A DNA stretch of 13,315 nt from JBPCOB01 sp051000715 (lineage in GTDB: Bacteria > Actinomycetota > Actinomycetes > JALYNC01): the NCBI GenBank assembly GCA_051000715.1, contig JBPCOB010000229.1:1-13315 (forward strand), in the 5' to 3' direction. Each line of letters starts with the position of its first letter. The stretch's first letter is position 1. Shown here piece by piece: positions 6,136-13,315 of this stretch. A program made the position numbers and the translations under genes. The notes beneath the pieces are model-generated. The model searched no databases. It was not told the DNA's origin and saw only the letters and a list, made by a program, of their open reading frames with translations.

Positions 6136-7068
6136 TCAGTGGGCGGCCAGCCCGTCCAGTCGACGCAGAATGATCCCCTCCCGCAGGGCCCACGGGCACA
6201 GCCGCACCTCCGTCACGCCGAGCAGGTCCATGGCGGCGTCGGCCACGACCGCGCCCGCCACCAGCTGCGGCGCCCGCCCCGCGGAGACTCCTGGCAGCGT
6301 CGCGCGCTCCTTGGCCCGCATGCCGGCGACGGTGTCCAGCACCTCCAGCACCGTGGCGTGGGTGAGCGTCCGGCGTACGTAGGGTCCGGCGCCGTACGGC
6401 GCCGCGCCGGCGATCCGCGCCAGCGACCGGAAGGTCTTCGACGTGGCGACGGTCAGGTCGGCTTCACCCGCCCGCGTCACCGGGCGCAGGTTGCGGGCCA
6501 GCTCGGCCCGGACGTACTTGCGGAGGCCACGGAGGTCGTCCTTGCCCGGGGGGTCCTTCCGCAGCCAGTCGCGGGTTAGCCGGCCGGCGCCCAGCGGAAC
6601 CGAGATGGCGGCGTCCGGCTCCTCGTCCATGCCCGCCGCCACCTCGAGCGAGCCCCCGCCGATGTCCAGGACGAGCAGCCGGCCGGCGCTCCAGCCGAAC
6701 CACCGGCGTACGGCGAGGAAGGTGTACCGGGCCTCGTCGTCGCCCGCCAGGACCCGCAGGTCCACCCCCGTGGTCGCCCGCACGTCGGCCAGCACCTGCT
6801 CTGCATTGCTGGCCCCACGCACGGCTGAGGTCGCAAAGGCCAGCAGCTCCTCGACTCCGAGGCTCTCGGCGGCGGCGTGCGCCCGCGCCACGGCGTCACA
6901 CAGGGCGGCCGCACCCTTCTGGGACAGCTCACCGTTGGGACCCATCAGCTCGGCGAGCCGCAGCTCAGTCTTCTCCTTGGCCGCCGGCAGCGGCCAGGCG
7001 CCGGCGTACGCGTCAACCACCAGAAGGTGGACGGTGTTCGACCCGACGTCGAGCACGCCCAGCCGCAT
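6136..7068 (-). CDS. ppx: Ppx/GppA family phosphatase (exopolyphosphatase-like)
   Basis: Hydrolyses terminal phosphates of polyphosphate and/or pppGpp in related proteins, linking phosphate storage to the stringent response. From ATG 7068 it is 310 residues, the short two-domain actinobacterial form without the C-terminal HD extension of E. coli Ppx. It shows the ASKHA phosphate-1 loop LGVLDVGSNTVHLLVVDA (3-20), FATSAVRGASN (78-88), VLAGDDEARYTFLAVR with the family glutamate (106-121), the phosphate-2 loop VLDIGGGSLEV (133-143), and the adenosine-type region LPGVSAGRAPQLVAGAVV (258-275). An ATG two codons upstream (7074) is equally possible. It is the first gene of a three-gene operon. Short mycobacterial Ppx1/Ppx2 differ in activity on polyphosphate, so the exact substrate is uncertain. 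Confidence 0.92.
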   Translation of the reverse strand: MRLGVLDVGSNTVHLLVVDAYAGAWPLPAAKEKTELRLAELMGPNGELSQKGAAALCDAVARAHAAAESLGVEELLAFATSAVRGASNAEQVLADVRATTGVDLRVLAGDDEARYTFLAVRRWFGWSAGRLLVLDIGGGSLEVAAGMDEEPDAAISVPLGAGRLTRDWLRKDPPGKDDLRGLRKYVRAELARNLRPVTRAGEADLTVATSKTFRSLARIAGAAPYGAGPYVRRTLTHATVLEVLDTVAGMRAKERATLPGVSAGRAPQLVAGAVVADAAMDLLGVTEVRLCPWALREGIILRRLDGLAAH

Positions 7069-7076
7069 GGACATCG

Positions 7077-7097
7077 ACGTTAGCCGGTCGGCCGACC
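7077..7097 (-). promoter_or_regulatory. Putative ppx promoter region with a 12-bp palindrome
   Basis: On the minus strand TAACGT (7082 to 7077) fits TANNNT and ends eight bases before ATG 7068. Immediately upstream is a perfect palindrome GGTCGGCCGACC (7086-7097), in what would be the -35/-10 spacer, where a repressor could act. The palindrome may be a GC-composition accident. Confidence 0.3.
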
Positions 7098-7222
7098 TGT
7101 CCCGCGGAGGTGGGCGGCGGAGCGTATACGGCGTCCTGCTCCCTCGGCCCTGCAGCGCTCGGGCCGGCCGGCTCACCCACCGGCATCCGCTGCGGCCGCA
7201 GCCTGGATTTCGCCGGGCATTC

Positions 7223-7250
7223 TGTCGGTGGCAGCCCCTACGTTGCCCGC
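7223..7250 (+). promoter_or_regulatory. RecA-NDp/PafBC-type DNA-damage promoter of radA-disA (leaderless)
   Basis: TGTCGGTG (7223-7230), exactly eight bases, then TACGTT (7239-7244) closely follows the actinobacterial LexA-independent damage promoter consensus tTGTCRGTG-N8-TANNNT; only the first base differs (C for T at 7222). Six bases separate the -10 from the radA ATG at 7251, so the transcript should begin at the start codon, and no Shine-Dalgarno is present. In mycobacteria this class of promoter is activated by PafBC. Assignment is by eye. Confidence 0.65.
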
Positions 7251-8621
7251 ATGGTCAAAGCGATCAACCGGGAACGGCCGGCGTACCGCTGCGCCGAGTG
7301 CGGGCTGGACGTGCCCAAGTGGGTCGGGCGATGTCCGGAGTGCTCGGTCTGGGGTTCGGTCGACGAGGTCACCTCCCCAGGGAGTCGCACCGTGGCCGCC
7401 AGCCGGGGCCGCGCCCCCGCGCTACCCATCGGTTCGATCGACATGGCAGCTGCACGGGCCGCTCCGACCGGCGTCGGTGAGCTGGATCGGGTGCTCGGCG
7501 GTGGGCTGGTGCCGGGAGCGGTGGTGCTGCTCGCCGGTGAGCCCGGCGTCGGCAAGTCCACCCTTCTGCTCGACGTGGCCGCCCGCTACGCGGAGAGAGG
7601 CCGCGCGCTGATCGTGACGGGCGAGGAGTCGACCGCCCAGGTACGACTGCGGGCCGAACGCGTCGGCGCCCTGCATCCCAACCTCTACCTTGCCGCGGAG
7701 ACCGACCTGGGCGCCGCCTTGAGCCAGGTCGACGCCATCGCGCCGAGCCTGCTCGTCATCGACTCCGTCCAGACGCTGTCCTCCGCTGCGGTCGACGGGA
7801 CGCCAGGCGGCGTCAGCCAGGTGCGAGAGGTGGCCGGAGCGGTCGTCCGGGTCGCCAAGGAGCGCGGGATGGCCACGATCCTGGTCGGACACGTCACCAA
7901 GGACGGAGCGGTCGCCGGCCCGCGACTGCTCGAGCACCTGGTCGACGTCGTGCTGAACTTCGAGGGCGACCGGCACTCGGGACTGCGGCTGGTCCGGGCA
8001 ACGAAGAACCGCTACGGGCCGGCCGACGAGGTCGGCTGCTTCGAGCTGGGCGACGGCGGCATCGTGGGACTGCCCGATCCCAGTGGCCTGTTCCTCTCCC
8101 GGCGCAGGGAGCCCGTGCCCGGCACCTGCGTCACGGTGGCCCTGGAAGGCCGCCGAGCGCTGGTTGTCGAGGTGCAGGCTCTGCTCGCCAGTCCCTCGAC
8201 GATGCCACGGCGGCACACATCGGGGCTCGACGCCGCCCGGGTGGCCATCGTCTTGGCGGTGCTGGACAGCTGCGCGGACCTCAAGGTCGCGTCGGCGGAT
8301 GTCTACGCCGCCACGGTGGGCGGCGTACGGCTGGCCGAGCCGGCGGCCGACCTGGCCCTAGCCCTAGCCGTCGCCAGCGCCGCCGAGAAGCGGCCCCTAC
8401 CCGCTGGCCTGGTAGTAGTGGGTGAGGTGGGACTGGCTGGCGAGGTACGCCGGGTGGGCAGCGTCGGACGACGGCTCGCCGAGGCGGCACGGCTGGGCTT
8501 CACCCGGGCCCTCGTGCCGCCGGACCCCGGCCCCGTTCCGGCCGGAATGGCGGTCATCGAAGTATCTGACCTCGGCTGCGCGCTGCGGCAGATCGGGACG
8601 GCAGTCGCCTCGCGCCACTAG
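7251..8621 (+). CDS. radA: DNA repair protein RadA (Sms)
   Basis: RecA-like ATPase that promotes branch migration in homologous recombination. The 456-residue protein is complete: N-terminal C4 zinc finger (Cys14, 17, 28, 31 in CAECGLDVPKWVGRCPEC), Walker A GEPGVGKST (97-105), Walker B LLVIDS (167-172), the RadA-specific KNRFG motif, here KNRYG (252-256), and a C-terminal Lon-protease-like domain (about 285-450) with the segment GEVGLAGEVRRV (391-402). The ATG at 7251 is chosen because it gives the normal RadA N-terminus and sits where the damage-type promoter predicts the 5' end; the open frame extending further upstream has no family similarity. disA follows after 31 bp, as in many actinobacteria and firmicutes, implying co-expression of repair and damage scanning. 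Confidence 0.97.
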   Translation: MVKAINRERPAYRCAECGLDVPKWVGRCPECSVWGSVDEVTSPGSRTVAASRGRAPALPIGSIDMAAARAAPTGVGELDRVLGGGLVPGAVVLLAGEPGVGKSTLLLDVAARYAERGRALIVTGEESTAQVRLRAERVGALHPNLYLAAETDLGAALSQVDAIAPSLLVIDSVQTLSSAAVDGTPGGVSQVREVAGAVVRVAKERGMATILVGHVTKDGAVAGPRLLEHLVDVVLNFEGDRHSGLRLVRATKNRYGPADEVGCFELGDGGIVGLPDPSGLFLSRRREPVPGTCVTVALEGRRALVVEVQALLASPSTMPRRHTSGLDAARVAIVLAVLDSCADLKVASADVYAATVGGVRLAEPAADLALALAVASAAEKRPLPAGLVVVGEVGLAGEVRRVGSVGRRLAEAARLGFTRALVPPDPGPVPAGMAVIEVSDLGCALRQIGTAVASRH

Positions 8622-8642
8622 ACTGGGTGGAAGTTTCTCCCC

Positions 8643-8648
8643 GAGGAG
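8643..8648 (+). promoter_or_regulatory. disA: Ribosome binding site of disA
   Basis: GAGGAG lies four bases before a GTG at 8653 and decides the start of disA. The open frame continues far upstream inside radA, but only this GTG gives the family N-terminus (ATSDREDLLRATLAAVAPGT). Confidence 0.7.
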
Positions 8649-8652
8649 CCGG

Positions 8653-9735
8653 GTGGCCACGTCCGACCGCGAGGACCTGCTGCGGGCCACCCTCGCCGCC
8701 GTCGCGCCTGGCACATCGCTGCGGGACGGCCTCGAGCGCATCCTGCGCGGCAACACCGGCGGCCTGATCGTGCTCGGGTACGACCGGGTGGTGGAGTCGC
8801 TGTGCACCGGCGGTTTCCCCCTCGACGTCGAGGCCTCGGCTACCCGCCTGCGCGAACTGGCGAAGATGGACGGCGCCATCGTGATCGACGATGCGGCCGG
8901 CCGGATCGTGCGAGCGGCGGTGCACCTGGTCCCCGACCCGACGATTCCGACGGAGGAGTTCGGCACCCGACACCGGACGGCGGAGCGGGTTGCCAAGCAG
9001 ACCGGCTACCCGGTGATCTCGGTGAGCCAGTCGATGCGGATCGTCGCGCTCTACGTCGAAGGCCGTCGGTACGTGCTGGACGACTCCGCGGCGATCCTGT
9101 CCCGAGCCAACCAGGCGTTGGCCACCCTCGAGCGCTACAAGCTCCGGCTGGACGAGGTGGCCGGCACGCTGTCCGCCCTGGAGATCGAGGACCTGGTCAC
9201 CACCAGGGACGCGATGGCGGTAAGCCAGCGGCTGGAGATGGTGCGTCGGATCGCCAACGAGATCGCCGGCTACGTCGTCGAGCTCGGTACCGACGGTCGG
9301 CTGCTCTCACTCCAGCTTGAGGAGCTCATGGCCGGTGTCGACCCGGAGCGGGAGCTCGTCGTCCGGGACTACCTGCCCGGTCCCACCCGGCGCGGGCGCT
9401 CGGTGGAGGACGTCCTCGTCGAGCTTGACGCACTGTCGGCCGCTGACCTGCTGGACCTCACGGTGATCGCCAAGGTGGTCGGCTTCGCCGCCGCTCCGGA
9501 GTCGCTGGACGGTCCGGTAAGCCCGCGCGGGTACCGGTTGCTCGCCAAGGTGCCGCGGCTGCCGCGCACGGTGGTCGACCGGCTGGTCGACCACTTCGGC
9601 AACCTGCAGAAGCTGCTCGCCGCCGGCGTCGACGACCTGCAGACCGTGGACGGCGTCGGCGAGACCCGCGCCCGCAGCGTCCGGGAGGGCCTGTCCCGAT
9701 TGGCGGAGGCCTCCATCCTGGAGCGATACGTCTAA
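8653..9735 (+). CDS. disA: DNA integrity scanning diadenylate cyclase DisA
   Basis: Makes cyclic di-AMP from two ATP; the octamer scans DNA and lowers synthesis when bound to branched repair intermediates. The 360-residue length is normal. The N-terminal DAC domain has both catalytic motifs, DGA (73-75) in KMDGAIVID and GTRHRTAER (104-112). A helical linker (about 150-285) includes RLEMVRRIANEIAGYVVELG, and the C-terminal DNA-binding helix-hairpin-helix region spans about 300-360 (DLQTVDGVGETRARSVREGLSRL at 328-350). It is downstream of radA with a short gap, consistent with RadA regulation of DisA reported in Bacillus and mycobacteria. No feature suggests inactivation. Confidence 0.98.
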   Translation: MATSDREDLLRATLAAVAPGTSLRDGLERILRGNTGGLIVLGYDRVVESLCTGGFPLDVEASATRLRELAKMDGAIVIDDAAGRIVRAAVHLVPDPTIPTEEFGTRHRTAERVAKQTGYPVISVSQSMRIVALYVEGRRYVLDDSAAILSRANQALATLERYKLRLDEVAGTLSALEIEDLVTTRDAMAVSQRLEMVRRIANEIAGYVVELGTDGRLLSLQLEELMAGVDPERELVVRDYLPGPTRRGRSVEDVLVELDALSAADLLDLTVIAKVVGFAAAPESLDGPVSPRGYRLLAKVPRLPRTVVDRLVDHFGNLQKLLAAGVDDLQTVDGVGETRARSVREGLSRLAEASILERYV

Positions 9736-9748
9736 CGGACGAGGGGCC

Positions 9749-9844
9749 ATGGACGTTCGACAAGTCTTCCCAGACGAATGGCGCACCCTGCGAGACGTGC
9801 GGCTGGCCGCGTTGCGCGGAGGTAGACTGCGGCTCCGCCGCTGA
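9749..9844 (+). pseudogene. GNAT acetyltransferase N-terminal remnant
   Basis: A 31-codon frame starting at ATG 9749 reads MDVRQVFPDEWRTLRDVRLAAL and then RGGRLRLRR before TGA. The first 22 residues look like the start of a GNAT acetyltransferase (typically V-R-x-V-x-P-D-E-W-x-x-L-R-x-x-R-L-A-A-L). Similarity stops abruptly, and the acetyl-CoA-binding core is missing. A good GAGGGG ribosome site sits just before the ATG, 13 bp after the disA stop, so it may still be translated. I interpret it as the stub of a gene once downstream of disA and cut by a deletion. A short functional peptide cannot be excluded. Confidence 0.6.
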
Positions 9845-9868
9845 CGGGGGCCCCGCTCCTGTCAGCGG
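9838..9868. terminator. Bidirectional terminator hairpin after disA
   Basis: CCGCTGAC (9838-9845) pairs perfectly with GTCAGCGG (9861-9868) across a 15-base loop. It sits between the plus-strand radA-disA unit and the convergent membrane-protein gene, and contains the stop codons of the GNAT remnant and of the minus-strand gene. No T-tract is visible on either side. Confidence 0.55.
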
Positions 9869-10545
9869 AGGGAGAAGACCGCCCGGTGGGCGGTCATCCG
9901 CCCGAGCGAGGCGTACAGGCGGTACACGCCTGGCCGGGCCGCTGGCCCGGGGCCGGGACACCCGCGCCGGGACCGATGACGCGACCAGCGCAGCGTGTAT
10001 GACCGCGTCGCGCCCGGTGCCAAGGTCACAACCGCCATCGCCGTCCCCTCACAGTCGTCACTGGACCAGATCCGGTCCGCCCCGGATAGGACGGTCAGTC
10101 CGCGGGCGCCTGGGCCGATGTCCCGGCGACATGGAGTCGCGCCGTTGTTGCGGATCCGGATCGCCAGAATTGGAGCCGCACCGGACGGGTAGCTCGCACG
10201 GTCGGTCGCGCCCGTCACCGAGAGCGCGCTGTCCACGCAGGAAGCGACCGGCTCGAGTGGTCGGCTGGTGCCCGGAGCAGGCGAGGAGGAGGCCGGGTGG
10301 CTCGAGGTCGTCGGACCCGACGGATGGCGTGATGGCCCGGCCTCGGGCGGCGAGTGAGCGCCACCCGACCCGGCGAGCCGGCTGACTGCGATCAAGGCTG
10401 CCGCCACAACGGCTGCGCACAGGAGCGCACGGCGAGCCCAGTAGACGTGCGGTGGCAGTGGCCCGACCGGGCGAAGCAGCGCGTCGCGGTCCACAGGGGG
10501 GATGCTAGGTGATGGCGCCGCAACCGTCGGTGTCCGTGCGAGCAT
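9862..10545 (-). CDS. Membrane-anchored extracytoplasmic protein of unknown function, convergent with disA
   Basis: A 227-residue protein: cytoplasmic N-terminus with RPVGPLPPHVYWARR (25-39), one hydrophobic membrane segment (about 40-56, LLCAAVVAAALIAV), a Ser/Pro-rich linker (60-98), and a C-terminal extracytoplasmic beta-rich domain (about 100-227). That domain has four cysteines (103, 139, 165, 196), which could form two disulfides, and the blocks SYPSG, IRNNGATPCRRDIGPG, SGADRIWSSDDCEG and LAPGATRSYTLRW. These resemble Ig-like, BsuPI-type inhibitor domains often annotated as hypothetical in actinobacteria. M. tuberculosis has a membrane-protein gene (Rv3587c) in the same position relative to disA, so it may be syntenic. 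ATG 10545 is the only start in frame before an upstream stop; GTG 10494 is a shorter option. Function unknown. Confidence 0.82.
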   Translation of the reverse strand: MLARTPTVAAPSPSIPPVDRDALLRPVGPLPPHVYWARRALLCAAVVAAALIAVSRLAGSGGAHSPPEAGPSRHPSGPTTSSHPASSSPAPGTSRPLEPVASCVDSALSVTGATDRASYPSGAAPILAIRIRNNGATPCRRDIGPGARGLTVLSGADRIWSSDDCEGTAMAVVTLAPGATRSYTLRWSRHRSRRGCPGPGPAARPGVYRLYASLGRMTAHRAVFSLR

Positions 10546-10595
10546 CGGCCAGCGACCGCACCGGCGCCGAGCCGGCCCCGAACTGGTACGCCGGT

Positions 10596-10614
10596 GTCTA
10601 GACCGAGTTTAGAC
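10596..10614 (-). promoter_or_regulatory. Palindrome overlapping a putative -10 of the membrane-protein gene
   Basis: The 19-bp sequence GTCTAGACCGAGTTTAGAC is a near-perfect inverted repeat (arms GTCTAGAC and GTTTAGAC, one mismatched pair). Its minus-strand reading contains TAAACT (10611 to 10606), a good TANNNT -10 box, about 60 bp upstream of the ATG at 10545. The AT-rich core stands out in this GC-rich region, and the overlap with the -10 fits an operator. Confidence 0.45.
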
Positions 10615-10729
10615 CCGCGTCGGCGATCGTTGTGACACGAACCAGAGTGATACGGCGATTCACGGCAGCTGACGGAACAACGATTCATCCTTTCCGGTGG
10701 CGACCCCAACGGCGCGAAGAAGGGCTGGA

Positions 10730-13252
<2,523 letters not shown>

Positions 13253-13260
13253 GGTTGGTG

Positions 13261-13315
13261 CCCCTCTCCTGGTGGGGGTTCGTGATCGAAGTCTACCGAC
13301 CCCCCTCTCCTACGC
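13261..13315 (-). promoter_or_regulatory. clpC: clpC 5' region: ribosome site, repeat, inverted repeat and putative -10
   Basis: Minus-strand AGGAGAGGGG occurs twice, at 13261-13270 (eight bases before the TTG start, acting as the ribosome site) and at 13302-13311. Between them are TAGACT (13295 to 13290), a TANNNT -10 candidate, and the inverted repeat TTCG-N4-CGAA (13279-13290), abutting it. The run CCCCC (13274-13278) could pair with GGGG of the ribosome site. No match to the ClgR consensus is evident. Any -35 lies at or beyond the window edge. Confidence 0.4.

Noticed and set aside
7077..7100. Second PafBC-type motif upstream of ppx (GTCGG near TAACGT)
   Set aside because: Only the GTCGG core matches, the spacing to the -10 is 7 rather than 8, and the flanking TT and TG are absent; it is better explained by the palindrome there.
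10546..10729. Possible RNA gene or strong terminator between the membrane-protein gene and clpC
   Set aside because: Apart from the palindrome at 10596-10614, I found only weak inverted repeats (such as CAGCTG with imperfect flanks) and no tRNA-like or riboswitch-like structure.

Overview
This is a high-GC actinobacterial segment. The evidence is strong GC bias at third codon positions, frequent GTG and TTG starts, a TetR/dimeric-barrel divergon, and actinobacterial versions of ClpC, RadA and DisA. The order radA-disA followed by a convergent membrane-protein gene matches what I recall of Mycobacterium tuberculosis (Rv3585-Rv3586-Rv3587c). The ppx plus TIM-barrel isomerase pairing likewise recalls Rv0496/Rv0498. 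Codon style suggests a Frankia/Geodermatophilus-like lineage, but I cannot place the genus.

Layout. (1) 1-1732, minus: a MacB-type ABC ATPase (cut by the window edge) overlapped by a lipoprotein membrane-fusion/adaptor gene, forming an efflux or export module whose permease should lie just off the left edge. (2) 1835-2755, minus: monofunctional proline dehydrogenase with no P5C dehydrogenase next to it. (3) 2776-3311, plus: a decayed histidine-phosphatase gene with no N-terminal RHG motif and an internal frameshift. (4) 3400-4446: a divergent pair, a small dimeric alpha/beta-barrel (ABM-like) protein and a TetR regulator, around a good palindromic operator. (5) 7068 to 4476, minus: a three-gene operon of Ppx/GppA phosphatase, sugar-phosphate-isomerase-like TIM barrel and class I methyltransferase. 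(6) 7251-9735, plus: radA-disA, linking recombination repair with c-di-AMP signalling of DNA integrity. It is preceded by a close match to the RecA-NDp/PafBC DNA-damage promoter, with the start codon at the predicted transcription start. A 31-codon GNAT acetyltransferase remnant and a terminator hairpin follow. (7) 10545 to 9862, minus: a membrane-anchored extracytoplasmic protein of unknown function. (8) 13252 to 10730, minus: clpC, the AAA+ unfoldase of the ClpCP protease, starting at TTG.

Most of the window is conserved housekeeping sequence, and I do not see an undescribed multi-gene system. The points most worth checking are the damage-type leaderless promoter of radA-disA, the TetR operator, two gene remnants (phosphatase and GNAT), a recurring TANNNT-N6-8-start architecture implying leaderless mRNAs, and the conserved but uncharacterised membrane protein beside disA. 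All promoter, operator and terminator calls were made by eye.
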